A stretch of DNA of 50,174 bases, taken from contig CAZEYS010000005.1 of the NCBI GenBank assembly GCA_964516095.1, positions 1-50,174 of the forward strand, in the 5' to 3' direction. A model generated the notes under the pieces. It saw only the letters and a list, made by a program, of their open reading frames with translations. It had not been told where the DNA came from and searched no databases. The stretch comes from Hydrogenothermus sp964516095 (GTDB lineage Bacteria > Aquificota > Aquificia > Aquificales > Hydrogenothermaceae). A program made the translations under genes and the position numbers. Below are positions 24,981 to 33,843 of the stretch, one piece after another (the first letter of the stretch is position 1; the number at the start of each line of letters is the position of its first letter).

Positions 24981-25821
24981 GCAAGCTAAAAAATTAATAG
25001 AACTTGTAAATAAGAGAAATGTAGAAAAAAATACAAAATTTATAGCTGTTTCATCAGGAAAAGGAGGAGTAGGTAAAACAACATTTGCTGTAAACTTTGC
25101 ATACCATCTATCTAATACCTTCAATAAAAAAGTACTTTTAATAGATGCAGATATGGGAATGGCCGATATTCATACTATACTCAATATAAAACCAACCAAC
25201 AATATAAAAAATCTTATAAACGGAAAAAAATTGGAAGATATTGTTGTAAGTAAATTTAATATAGATATTTTGCCTGGTTTTTCTGGTATTGAATCGATAG
25301 ATGATTTAGATGGAATACTGATATCTAAAATAATAAATGACCTTGCAGAGTTCTCAGCTAAATATGATTATCTAATTATAGATACATCTGCAGGAATTGA
25401 TAATAAGGTTTCAGCCTTTATAAGAGCATCAAATAGAAGTTACATTATAACAACGCCAGAACCTACAGCCTATTTAGATGCCTACGCTTTAATAAAATCT
25501 ATTTATAAAGTATATTACTACTCGAACTTTAAACTGATAATAAATATGTGTAAGAACAAAAATGAAGCTTTAGAGGTTTATGACAGGTTAAAGGCATCCT
25601 TTAATAAGTTCTTAAATAAAGATTTTGAATTTTATGGCTGGATACCGTTTTCTAAGACTGTAAATAAGGCAATAAAAGAACAAAAATTAGTAGCTCACTC
25701 TTACCCATCTGATCCGTTCTCTCAATATATAAAAAATTTAGCAGCTAAAGAAGTTGGAGAAAAAGTCGAGGATATAAAACCAAACTTCTGGGAAAGATTA
25801 ATAAATTTAATAAAAGGATAA
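24973..25821 (+). CDS. flhG: MinD-like flagellar number regulator FlhG
   Basis: A 282-residue ParA/MinD-type ATPase. The deviant Walker A SGKGGVGKTT lies at 28-37, with the LLIDADMGMADIHTIL segment following and the YDYLIIDTSAGID switch. The last 25 residues (about 258-282: KVEDIKPNFWERLINLIKG) may form the amphipathic membrane-targeting helix. FlhG stimulates FlhF GTPase and restricts flagellar number. One base separates it from fliA, the usual partner. Confidence 0.94.
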   Translation: MNEQAKKLIELVNKRNVEKNTKFIAVSSGKGGVGKTTFAVNFAYHLSNTFNKKVLLIDADMGMADIHTILNIKPTNNIKNLINGKKLEDIVVSKFNIDILPGFSGIESIDDLDGILISKIINDLAEFSAKYDYLIIDTSAGIDNKVSAFIRASNRSYIITTPEPTAYLDAYALIKSIYKVYYYSNFKLIINMCKNKNEALEVYDRLKASFNKFLNKDFEFYGWIPFSKTVNKAIKEQKLVAHSYPSDPFSQYIKNLAAKEVGEKVEDIKPNFWERLINLIKG

Positions 25822-25822
25822 A

Positions 25823-26458
25823 ATGCAGCAACTGTCGAAAGAAGAAAAGGATAGGATTGTTTTAGAAAATTTAAATTTGATTAAAAAGGTGGCAAGTAAA
25901 ATATACTATAGGTTACCAAAAGGAGAAATAGACTTTGATGAACTTGTAAATGTAGGTGTTATAGGATTAATGAAAGCACTTGATAAATATGATAAAGAAA
26001 AAGCAAAATTTTCTACGTATGCATATATAAGAATAAGAGGAGAAATCCTCGATTATCTAAGAAGCCTTGATATTGTCCCAAGAGGAATAAGAGATAAAAT
26101 CAAAAAAGATGAAAAACCAATTGATGAACAAATGGAAATACCCATTTCAAATTCAGCAATCTTTCTAAGCATAGAAAAAGCTATAAATGGTGCAGAAGAT
26201 ATTAAAATATTAGATACCCTGAGGTCAGATATAGAAACTCCAGAAGAATACGCAGAAAAAGTAGAAATAAGGGAAAAGCTTCAAAGTATAATGGAAAATT
26301 TAACAGAAAACGAGAAAAAAGTTCTACAAATGATATTTTTTGAAGAAAAGGACTTAAAAGAAATATCCCAAATATTAGGCATTTCTCCCGGTAGAATTTC
26401 ACAGTTAAAATCACAGGGTATAAAGAAAATGAAAAAACATCTTAAACTTTTAGTTTGA
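25823..26458 (+). CDS. fliA: Flagellar sigma factor sigma28
   Basis: A 211-residue sigma70-family factor. Region 2 (about 12-85) includes LVNVGVIGLMKALDKYD and FSTYAYIRIRGEILDYLRSLD; region 4 (about 155-211) has LTENEKKVLQMIFFEEKDLKEIS followed by the helix ILGISPGRISQLKSQ. It directs RNA polymerase to late flagellar promoters of TAAA-N15-GCCGATAA type, two of which are seen before flgK and flgL in this window. It is about 25 residues shorter than enteric FliA, with region 3 being compact (about 86-115). Its inhibitor FlgM is not found in the window. Confidence 0.94.
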   Translation: MQQLSKEEKDRIVLENLNLIKKVASKIYYRLPKGEIDFDELVNVGVIGLMKALDKYDKEKAKFSTYAYIRIRGEILDYLRSLDIVPRGIRDKIKKDEKPIDEQMEIPISNSAIFLSIEKAINGAEDIKILDTLRSDIETPEEYAEKVEIREKLQSIMENLTENEKKVLQMIFFEEKDLKEISQILGISPGRISQLKSQGIKKMKKHLKLLV

Positions 26459-26479
26459 AAATTCCGAAAATACTGGTAT

Positions 26480-26494
26480 CCTTATTATAAGGAG
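26480..26494 (+). promoter_or_regulatory. Small hairpin overlapping the ribosome binding site of the FliK candidate
   Basis: CCTTA (26480-26484) can pair with TAAGG (26488-26492) around a 3-nt loop. The TAAGGAG that serves as ribosome binding site for the ATG at 26504 is the right arm. In the mRNA this short stem could lower initiation; at high growth temperature it would be weak. Structure is seen, regulation is a guess. Confidence 0.35.
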
Positions 26495-26503
26495 AAATTA
26501 AAT

Positions 26504-28567
26504 ATGCTATTACAGGCAAATAAAAAACAGCAGCTTTTTGATAAGTTATTCTTCCACAGTGAGAAAAAAGTAGCCAAACTTAATGGTATTATTCTTAAAA
26601 ACACATCATTTGAAACAATTTTAAACAAACTTTTAATAGGTAAAAACATTAAAAATAAAAATTTAAACTTAAAACACCTAAATACAACCAATACTATAAA
26701 ATTCTTAGAACAAAAAAAACTTTTTAATCAAGAAAGAAGTTCTATAAAAATAAATAACGAAAATTCACCCATAAAGCAAAAAAGACAACTGATATTTAAA
26801 ACAGATGATTACTTCCATACTAAAGATACCAGGATAAAATCAAAAAGAAAAATTCTTATTGAGAACAGTAAAAGTAATTTGAAGAAATTATATCCTTTAA
26901 GCAGCAGCTTAACACCTAAATTAAAGACAGTAGCGAACCCTCACACTAGCAACAAAGATTATAAAAAAACTAATAAAAACTTAAACATTTCGCGTTTAAA
27001 TAAAGTTAATGAACATCCTATCTTAAACTTAAAATATCTTAATAATTTGATAAATTTAAAAAACAAACTATCTAAAGCTAATTTATGGGATAAACATCAA
27101 ATTAAGCTTTCAAAATACAGCAACCTCATTATTGCTAATAATGCCAATACTGTTGAAAACAAGCATCATAAAACTTTAGCTAATCCAAATGAAGCAGAAC
27201 TTAAAAACAAAACATTCAACATGGATGATAGCTTATTTACCACAAACAAAAAACCTGTTTATTTACTATCTAGTAAAAAGCAAAAAAACAACTTTACTAA
27301 AAACTTTAAACCTACCAACGAGAGTTTACATAAAAACAATGTCAAAACAATTAAAACAGTGGCAAACCCTAATATTGACAGTAAAAATCATAAAGAAGTT
27401 GATACTGACCTAAATATTTCACATTCTAACAAGGTTAAGAAACCTACTATCTTAAATTTCAAACATTTTGATAACTCTCTGAAATTAAAAAATAAATTAG
27501 CCAAGACCTATTCATGGCATAAACATCAAATTAAGCTTTCAAAATATAATAATTCTACCGATACTAATAATGCCAATACTATTAAAAATAAGTATCCTAA
27601 AACTTTAGCTAAACATAAAAATAAATTCCTATCTACAGATAACAATAATAACTTAATTACTACAAACAAAGAACTTGTTTATTTGCAGTTTAATAATTTT
27701 ACCCAAAACTTTAACTATAAATCTATTAACTTAAACAAAAACTATGCGAAAATACTTAAAATCAAAACAGCAGTAAACCTTAACACCAGCAATAAAACCA
27801 ATAAAAAAACTTTTAATGGACTAAATAGTTCACATTCACATAAACACGAAAAACTCAATATCAGAGAAGATAGTCCTATACCCCTCAATAATGCCAACTA
27901 TATTAACCAAAAACAGATAAGTTATAATCCACAAATTACGCAAAACACCAACAGCAGTATGCATTTTGTAGAAGAGAAAAAAGGTAAATCGAACCTATCT
28001 AAATCTAAAAGCAAAACACATAGACAAGATATAATCTCTAAAAATAACCAGAACTTATATTCAAGAGAAATTGAGAAACAAAGTTTAAATCATAATACAG
28101 ACACTGAAATTCCTGAATATAATAACCTTCTAAATCACCAATATTACACAACTAAAGCTGAAGAAAATCCTGTAAACAGAGATACCGATACTGATTTAAC
28201 AGGGAATATTTCTTACGAAACGAGTTATAAAAATGATAATACAGATTTTTCTCAATCATATGACAGCTATGTAACAGAAGCAAAAGAACCTTATACAAAA
28301 CAACGTATGAATAATAATAATCAAATCAAGCGAATAATAAACATGAAAATAGCAATTGAAAATACAATTTTGAAAGCTTCGCTGGTAAACAATAGATTTA
28401 ACCTTACAATAACATCTAATAATCTGAATAATATTGCTAATATAAAAACAGACATAGAAAATATAATTTCTGAAGCTGGTTTTAAAGATTTTAAGGTGGA
28501 ATTTAAGGATAAAAGAGATAAGGCTTACAAAAAGGAAAATTACAGAGCGATAAATGTTAAGGCTTAA
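26504..28567 (+). CDS. fliK: Asn/Lys-rich repeat protein, hook-length control (FliK) candidate
   Basis: A 687-residue soluble protein extremely rich in Asn, Lys, Thr and Ser, without cysteine, with few glycines and only two tryptophans. Residues 141-283, 284-420 and a partial 421-453 are imperfect tandem repeats (shared blocks KTVANP, LNIS..NKV, KHQIKLSKY, NNANT..NK). The last 90 residues (MKIAIENTILKASLVNNRFN onward) have an alternating strand/helix pattern similar to the FliK C-terminal substrate-switch domain. Position between fliA and flgB, in a cluster that otherwise lacks fliK, fits a molecular ruler. No profile match could be run, so FliK is an inference. A TAAGGAG precedes the ATG; the stop overlaps the next gene by 14 bp. 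Confidence 0.6.
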   Translation: MLLQANKKQQLFDKLFFHSEKKVAKLNGIILKNTSFETILNKLLIGKNIKNKNLNLKHLNTTNTIKFLEQKKLFNQERSSIKINNENSPIKQKRQLIFKTDDYFHTKDTRIKSKRKILIENSKSNLKKLYPLSSSLTPKLKTVANPHTSNKDYKKTNKNLNISRLNKVNEHPILNLKYLNNLINLKNKLSKANLWDKHQIKLSKYSNLIIANNANTVENKHHKTLANPNEAELKNKTFNMDDSLFTTNKKPVYLLSSKKQKNNFTKNFKPTNESLHKNNVKTIKTVANPNIDSKNHKEVDTDLNISHSNKVKKPTILNFKHFDNSLKLKNKLAKTYSWHKHQIKLSKYNNSTDTNNANTIKNKYPKTLAKHKNKFLSTDNNNNLITTNKELVYLQFNNFTQNFNYKSINLNKNYAKILKIKTAVNLNTSNKTNKKTFNGLNSSHSHKHEKLNIREDSPIPLNNANYINQKQISYNPQITQNTNSSMHFVEEKKGKSNLSKSKSKTHRQDIISKNNQNLYSREIEKQSLNHNTDTEIPEYNNLLNHQYYTTKAEENPVNRDTDTDLTGNISYETSYKNDNTDFSQSYDSYVTEAKEPYTKQRMNNNNQIKRIINMKIAIENTILKASLVNNRFNLTITSNNLNNIANIKTDIENIISEAGFKDFKVEFKDKRDKAYKKENYRAINVKA
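26924..27862 (+). repeat. Tandem coding repeats of about 430/410 bp in the FliK candidate
   Basis: Copies start at 26924, 27353 and 27764 (the third is only about 100 bp). Copy 1 and 2 share a 26-bp identical block at 27092-27117 and 27521-27546, offset 429 bp, among many diverged positions. The encoded unit is 137-143 residues. Repeat gain or loss here would change protein length in large steps. Confidence 0.8.
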
Positions 28568-30509
28568 ATCAGTAATAATCTATTTAGTTCTAATTATTAC
28601 TTTTTGTAGTTTTGCCAATGAAAAACAAGCTTCTATACCTTCAGAAAAGGCACAAATATCAAAAAAACTGTATCAAGAAGCTCTTAAATACTACAGACTT
28701 AAATCTTACTATTCAGCTTTAGATGTACTTTACAAATTGACATCCAATAAAAAGGACCCGTACTATGTTCCAGCTACATTTCTACTGGCTAAGGTTTATA
28801 TCAGTATTGCAAGGAAAACAGGAATAAAAAAGTATTTAACTTATGCAGATTACTTGCTTAATATTTATCTATCTTCTAAAAAGAAAGTAGGTTGGAACTA
28901 CTACTACACCAAAGGATATCTTTTTGAGATATGGGGGTTCTATGAACGAGCTATGTTTTACTATAAAACATCCCTATTTATAACAAATGATAAAAACAAA
29001 TACTTTAAATCGTTAATAGGAATATTAAGGACAAGCATATGGTTTAACAAGTTGGATATAATAACAAGATATGCAATAAAATTAAGTCTTAAAGATCTTT
29101 TTAAACACGAAGAAAATCCAGAAATAGTTTTTCTTAAAGGTCTATATCTTTTTAAACAAAAAAAGTACAACGAAGCTTATAAATACCTGTATAAAACGTA
29201 CAAAGAAAATGAAGCTTATCTAATAGAAAACCCAGAGTTTTATTACATCGTAGCTGAGAATATGTATCGTATAAAAAAATACAACTTTGCAAAACAGCTC
29301 TTTAGAAGAATTGTAAGCATAACACAAGACCTGGAAATTATCAGAAAATCCATATTAAGGTTAGGTGACATAGATATAAAACAAAAAGATTTTTCTTCAG
29401 CTTTCAATCATTATTACTACCTTGCAACTGATTATAAGGGAACAAAAGAAGCCACCATAGCAAAATTAAAAATAATCGGGTACATGGATATCCCTGAGGT
29501 TAAGAGAAGAGTAGAAAATTCAGATGATAAAGACTTAAAAAATCCCCTTAAGTTCGTAGTTCTGACTTTAATAACCAACAGAAATTCCAGACTTGGAAGA
29601 TATGCACTTGCTGACTTTGGAAACATAGTCTTTAAATATAATTCTGATTTTTTATATAAGAAATTAAGCTGGGAACTTTCCATCTTAGAAGTTGATAGAC
29701 TTTCCTATGAAGAAAAAGAGTACTTCAGATGGCTTTGGAAAGATAAACTGCTGAAGATAAAACCTGCACGGGTATGCCTGCTTTATACATCAAACAAAAA
29801 ATTCTTCATAGAAGTATTTGATAAAGACTATTTAGTTAAACTTTCAAAAATTCTTGAAAAATGTCCTAAAAACCAAAACATTGATTTACTAAAAAGACTG
29901 GTGAAAAAATACAAAGATGAAAATCTAAAAATACTTCTTGCTAAAGCCTATTACCGAGTATCTAAATACAAAAAATCAATCGAAACCCTTAAGTCAACGA
30001 AACTTAAAAACTGTACTTACTACATAATCTTGTTAAAAGATTTGGTTATGCTTAATCAGGCTGATAAAATAGCTAACTATTTAAATTACCTATCCACTTG
30101 CAATAATAAGGAAAAATACCTGATTTTGGCCTTTTATTATCTTCTAAATAATAAAGTACAAGAAGCATATGATCTGATAAAAAGTAATTTAGATATAGTT
30201 CTAAATAAATACAACAAAGATGCTTTTTATAAAAAAGTCTTAGAGCTAATGGTAGATAAGCTGATATATCAAGGGCAGTATGAAAAAGTGCTTCAAGTAA
30301 TTTCCAAAATAGCCGAAAAGTATAAAGAGGACTGTAATATAAATAGCTGGCTTTTAATAGGAATAATTAGAACAAATGCTACAAGTAATGTGGATAAAGT
30401 GTATGAAAAAATTAAAAACTGTAATACGAGGTGGGCAGTTTTAGCTAAAAATATTTATGAAGACTGGAAATTGGAAAGGAGGGCTAAAAATGAGTCAGCT
30501 CTGGAATAA
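28554..30509 (+). CDS. Exported TPR-like repeat protein of the flagellar cluster
   Basis: A 651-residue protein with a signal peptide (hydrophobic run at 6-19, ending SFA). The rest is a long array of helical hairpins of TPR/Sel1 character, for example QEALKYYRLKSYYSALDVLY, AKVYISIARKTG, GFYERAMFYYKTSLF, GLYLFKQKKYNEAYKYLYK and AENMYRIKKYNFAKQLFRR. It is rich in Tyr and Lys. I do not recognise a named family. It sits between the FliK candidate and flgB with overlaps on both sides, so it is translated with flagellar genes. By location and fold type it could be a periplasmic motor scaffold like PflA of Campylobacter; that is a guess by analogy. Orthology was not tested. Confidence 0.75.
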   Translation: MLRLKSVIIYLVLIITFCSFANEKQASIPSEKAQISKKLYQEALKYYRLKSYYSALDVLYKLTSNKKDPYYVPATFLLAKVYISIARKTGIKKYLTYADYLLNIYLSSKKKVGWNYYYTKGYLFEIWGFYERAMFYYKTSLFITNDKNKYFKSLIGILRTSIWFNKLDIITRYAIKLSLKDLFKHEENPEIVFLKGLYLFKQKKYNEAYKYLYKTYKENEAYLIENPEFYYIVAENMYRIKKYNFAKQLFRRIVSITQDLEIIRKSILRLGDIDIKQKDFSSAFNHYYYLATDYKGTKEATIAKLKIIGYMDIPEVKRRVENSDDKDLKNPLKFVVLTLITNRNSRLGRYALADFGNIVFKYNSDFLYKKLSWELSILEVDRLSYEEKEYFRWLWKDKLLKIKPARVCLLYTSNKKFFIEVFDKDYLVKLSKILEKCPKNQNIDLLKRLVKKYKDENLKILLAKAYYRVSKYKKSIETLKSTKLKNCTYYIILLKDLVMLNQADKIANYLNYLSTCNNKEKYLILAFYYLLNNKVQEAYDLIKSNLDIVLNKYNKDAFYKKVLELMVDKLIYQGQYEKVLQVISKIAEKYKEDCNINSWLLIGIIRTNATSNVDKVYEKIKNCNTRWAVLAKNIYEDWKLERRAKNESALE

Positions 30510-30867
30510 TATAGATGAAATTGCAGAAAAAGCCACGTATTTTTTAGAAAGGACTAAAATTATCCAGAGTAATATAGCTAATGCAGATACACCAGGATAC
30601 AGACCAAAAGATTTAGTTTTTGAAAAAATATTGAATGCAAACATTAAACTCAAAGTAGAAGACCCAAGACATATATCTCCTAAAATAGGAAATGAAATTG
30701 CTTTGAGAGTAGTTGATGATGGCTTTTACTCTGGATATGATAAAAATAAGGTAAACATAGAGCACGAACTTGCAAAACTTGCTGAAAGTTCTGTAATGTA
30801 TAAGACCCTTCTTGAAATAATGAAAAAAGATTTAGCAAAACTAAAATACGCTATATCAGGGAGGTAG
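30490..30867 (+). CDS. flgB: Flagellar rod protein FlgB
   Basis: A 125-residue proximal rod subunit. It has the axial motif FLERTKIIQSNIANADTPGYRPKD (18-41) and the C-terminal LAESSVMYKTLLEIMKKDLAKLKYAI helix. The frame is open from 30457 but the ATG at 30490, directly behind AAAGGAGGG, is the start and gives the normal FlgB length. It overlaps the 3' end of the TPR-like gene by 20 bp and heads the flgB-flgC-fliE rod block. Confidence 0.94.
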   Translation: MSQLWNNIDEIAEKATYFLERTKIIQSNIANADTPGYRPKDLVFEKILNANIKLKVEDPRHISPKIGNEIALRVVDDGFYSGYDKNKVNIEHELAKLAESSVMYKTLLEIMKKDLAKLKYAISGR

Positions 30868-30874
30868 GTAAATA

Positions 30875-31282
30875 ATGCTTTTTAAAGGATTAGAAGTCTC
30901 AGTTAGCGGAATGTCAGCAGAGAAGATTAGGATAGATTTAGCTGCAAGTAATATTGCCAATGTAAATTCAACAAATGAAAACGGACATCCCTATAGAAGA
31001 AAAGTTCCTGTCTTTGAAAGTATATTGGATAGAGAAGGTGGTATGCCTCTTTACAAAGTTAAAGTTGCAAAAATCGAAGAAGATAAAACTCCTTTTAAAT
31101 TAAAATATGACCCAGATAACCCTTTAGCTGATAAAAACGGATATGTTAAACTACCAAATGTAGATCCTTTAAGAGAAATGGTTGATATGATGTCTGCAAT
31201 AAGAAGTTATGAAGCTAATTTAACAGCTTTTAATACACACAAAGACATGCTTTTAAAAACTATAGACATACTAAAGGTATGA
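30875..31282 (+). CDS. flgC: Flagellar rod protein FlgC
   Basis: A 135-residue proximal rod subunit. N-terminal LEVSVSGMSAEKIRIDLAAS and NIANVNSTNENGHPYRRK, and C-terminal NVDPLREMVDMMSAIRSYEA followed by NLTAFNTHKDMLLKTI, are typical of FlgC. Length is normal. It lies 7 bp after flgB and 11 bp before fliE. Confidence 0.96.
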   Translation: MLFKGLEVSVSGMSAEKIRIDLAASNIANVNSTNENGHPYRRKVPVFESILDREGGMPLYKVKVAKIEEDKTPFKLKYDPDNPLADKNGYVKLPNVDPLREMVDMMSAIRSYEANLTAFNTHKDMLLKTIDILKV

Positions 31283-31293
31283 GGTAAGAGAAA

Positions 31294-31581
31294 ATGAGAG
31301 TTGAAAACAGTATAAATCATTTAAATATTGGGTTAAAAATTGACAATGAAGAAAGTAAAAACTCAAACTTTTCAGACGTTCTTAAAAACTTTATTGAAGA
31401 TGTAAATAATGACCTTGTTCAGGCAAGATTAGCTGAGAAAAAGATAGAAAGTGGTAAAGTAGATAATATAAATGAGCTACTGTATACAATTGAAAAATCA
31501 GAAATATCTTTAAGACTAATTACTGAGATAAGAAACAAGGCACTCGAAAGTTATCAAGAAATAATGAGAATGCAAGTATAG
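31294..31581 (+). CDS. fliE: MS ring-rod junction protein FliE
   Basis: A 95-residue helical protein joining the MS ring and rod. The pattern of SDVLKNFIEDVNNDLVQARLAEKK, then NINELLYTIEKSEISLRLI, then TEIRNKALESYQEIMRMQV at the C-terminus is that of FliE. Size and position between flgC and fliF agree. It is thought to be the first axial substrate exported. Confidence 0.93.
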   Translation: MRVENSINHLNIGLKIDNEESKNSNFSDVLKNFIEDVNNDLVQARLAEKKIESGKVDNINELLYTIEKSEISLRLITEIRNKALESYQEIMRMQV

Positions 31582-31596
31582 TTAGAGGTTAAGATA

Positions 31597-33189
31597 TTGG
31601 CATCGCCACTGGAAAATATAAAAGAAAAACTACCAGAGAATTTAAGAAACTTTCTAAATACTAAAAATATAACAGGAATTTTAATAGGTATCGCTATTCT
31701 ATCTTTAGTTGGATTTTTACTTTTTACCTTTTTATCAAAAGAAGAATATGCAGTTTTATACACAAACCTAAGTCCAGAAGATGCAGGAGAAGTTCTCTCT
31801 GTTTTACAGGAAGAAAAAATACCTTATAAAGTAGAAGGTAATGGAAGTATAATCTTGGTTCCTAAAGACAAAGTATATGATATAAGATTAAAACTTGCAG
31901 CAAAAGGTATTCCATCTGGTAGCACTGTCGGGTTTGAAATATTCGAAGAACCCAAGATGGGGATAACCCAGTTTCAGGAAAACATAAATTATATTCGAGC
32001 ATTAGAAGGAGAATTAGAAAGAACTATTAGACAAATAGATGCAGTAATGGATGCTAAAGTTAATATAGCTATGCCAAAAGAATCAATATTCGAACGAGAA
32101 GAAGACGAACCTAAAGCTTCGGTTCTGGTAAAATTAGCTCCAGGAAAAGATTTAACACCAGAACAGGTAAAAGCTATAGTATTTTTAGTTTCACGGTCTG
32201 TTCCAAAATTAAAGCCAGAAAATGTCACTGTTGTTGATAACAGAGGAAGAGTCCTATCTGATATATTAGACGATGACGAAGTAGCAAAAGCTGACAAAAA
32301 TCTACAACTCAAAAGAAAACTGGAAAGACAGATAGAAAGAAACCTACAATCGATGCTATCGAAAGCTTTAGGTTCAGGAAAAGTTGTTGTTAGAGCCACT
32401 GTAGATGTGGAAACAGGACATATGAAACAAAAGGATGAGATTTATGACCCAGATAAAACAGCTATTGTTAGTGAAAGGAGAATAAAAGAAGAAGAAAAAG
32501 CAAAAACTAAAAATCAGTTTGGGCCACCAGGTACATCTACAAATGTTCCTCCTATAATGGATTTAGGACAAGATAAATACATACTTGAGAAGAAAAAAGA
32601 AGACAGAACAAGAAACTATGATGTTTCTAAAAGCATAATAGATAAAACCCAGCCAATTTTAAAAATCAAAAAAATAAGTGTAGGTGTTCTTATAGACGGT
32701 AAATATGAGAAAATAAAAGATAAAAATGGTAATATTACGTATAAATTTATTCCAAGGTCAAAAGAAGAATTAAAACAATACGAAGAACTTATAAAAAGTG
32801 CAATAGGATATGACCCAAAAAGAGGAGATAAAGTTACAGTAATAAGCGTTCCATTTGAAAATAAACCTCAAGAAACAATAGCAACTACACAGCAGTTATC
32901 TAAAAAAGATATAATCCTCATAGCTGTTATAGGAGTACTTGGCCTTGCTATACTTCTTGTTCTAATAGCTTTGATACTAAAATCAAAGAAAAAAGAGAAA
33001 ACAGTTACAGCAGAAGGAACATATGGTTTACCTCCTGAAACATTAGCAGCAATGGCAGCGGCAAAAGAACAGGAATCTACAGAAGTTGGTATAGAAAAAG
33101 AGCCTGAATACATTCAATTTATGAAAATAGTAGAAGAAAATCCAGAAATTATTGCTAATTTGATAAAAGCATGGCTAAAAGAAGGTTAA
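31597..33189 (+). CDS. fliF: Flagellar MS-ring protein FliF
   Basis: A 530-residue inner-membrane ring protein. Two membrane segments are seen (about 27-45 and 442-462). Between them lie the ring-building motifs: YAVLYTNLSPEDAGEVLSVLQ, the LEGELERTIRQIDAVMDAKVNIAMPKES segment and SVPKLKPENVTVVDNRGRVLS. The cytoplasmic C-terminus that binds FliG ends the protein (EPEYIQFMKIVEENPEIIANLIKAWL). The start is TTG at 31597, supported by AGAGG 9 bp upstream and by the lack of a closer ATG. Confidence 0.97.
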   Translation: MASPLENIKEKLPENLRNFLNTKNITGILIGIAILSLVGFLLFTFLSKEEYAVLYTNLSPEDAGEVLSVLQEEKIPYKVEGNGSIILVPKDKVYDIRLKLAAKGIPSGSTVGFEIFEEPKMGITQFQENINYIRALEGELERTIRQIDAVMDAKVNIAMPKESIFEREEDEPKASVLVKLAPGKDLTPEQVKAIVFLVSRSVPKLKPENVTVVDNRGRVLSDILDDDEVAKADKNLQLKRKLERQIERNLQSMLSKALGSGKVVVRATVDVETGHMKQKDEIYDPDKTAIVSERRIKEEEKAKTKNQFGPPGTSTNVPPIMDLGQDKYILEKKKEDRTRNYDVSKSIIDKTQPILKIKKISVGVLIDGKYEKIKDKNGNITYKFIPRSKEELKQYEELIKSAIGYDPKRGDKVTVISVPFENKPQETIATTQQLSKKDIILIAVIGVLGLAILLVLIALILKSKKKEKTVTAEGTYGLPPETLAAMAAAKEQESTEVGIEKEPEYIQFMKIVEENPEIIANLIKAWLKEG

Positions 33190-33192
33190 TTC

Positions 33193-33843
33193 ATGCTTAA
33201 CATAGAAGAGTTTTCAGAAAAGCCATCAAAAGATAAAGAAGAAAAAGGGCAGGAAAGTATCCAGGATATAAGAAGTTATTATGAAAAATTAATAGAAAAA
33301 ATAATCCAGGAAAAATATAATGAAGGATTTAAAGATGGTTTTGAAAAGGGCCAGCAAGAAGCAGAAAAGAAATTAAAAGAAGAATTTGAAAAAAAACACA
33401 AGGAATTGCTGGATATCATAGAAAGGCTCAAAGCAGAGTGTGAAATTGAAAAGAAAGCCATAGTACAAGATTATATAGAAAAGATAGAAACAAACCTAAA
33501 AAATGAAATAGATAAAATAAAAATAAAAATAGCAGATATTCTCATAGACTCCCTTGAAGACATACTATGCGTACTATATATTTCTCCTAAAAATGTGGAT
33601 TTTTTAAAAAAGAAGATATTGGAAATAATAAATTCCTTTGAAGAAGAAAAAGTGTTAAAAGTAATAGTAAACGAAAAACTTTTACCTTATTTTAAGGATT
33701 TTCCTTTTAAAGTGGAAGCAGGCGATGTAAAAGAAGGAGATTTTACAATAAAGTTTAAAAACTTCAGTATAGAATCAAAATTTAGAGAAAAAATGGCAAC
33801 TATAAAAAATGAGTTTAAAAGAGAGATTAAGAACACTACCTAA
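33193..33843 (+). CDS. fliH: Export ATPase regulator FliH
   Basis: A 216-residue cytoplasmic stator-stalk protein. The N-terminal part is charged; residues about 45-120 form a coiled coil with the GxxxG-type spacing of FliH (YNEGFKDGFEKGQQEAEKKL); the C-terminal 90 residues bind FliI. It is related to the b/delta stalk of F-type ATPases. Location just before fliI, with a 35-bp overlap, supports the call. Confidence 0.88.
   Translation: MLNIEEFSEKPSKDKEEKGQESIQDIRSYYEKLIEKIIQEKYNEGFKDGFEKGQQEAEKKLKEEFEKKHKELLDIIERLKAECEIEKKAIVQDYIEKIETNLKNEIDKIKIKIADILIDSLEDILCVLYISPKNVDFLKKKILEIINSFEEEKVLKVIVNEKLLPYFKDFPFKVEAGDVKEGDFTIKFKNFSIESKFREKMATIKNEFKREIKNTT

Noticed and set aside
27189..27413. Internal 74-codon frame inside the FliK candidate
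   Set aside because: It is a shadow frame in A-rich repeat DNA, without its own ribosome binding site.
26504..28567. Repeat region as CRISPR or a mobile element
   Set aside because: Repeats are long, diverged, in one open frame and without spacers, terminal inverted repeats or a transposase.
30457..30489. Extended flgB start
   Set aside because: The extra 11 codons lie before a strong ribosome binding site; the ATG at 30490 gives the normal FlgB N-terminus.
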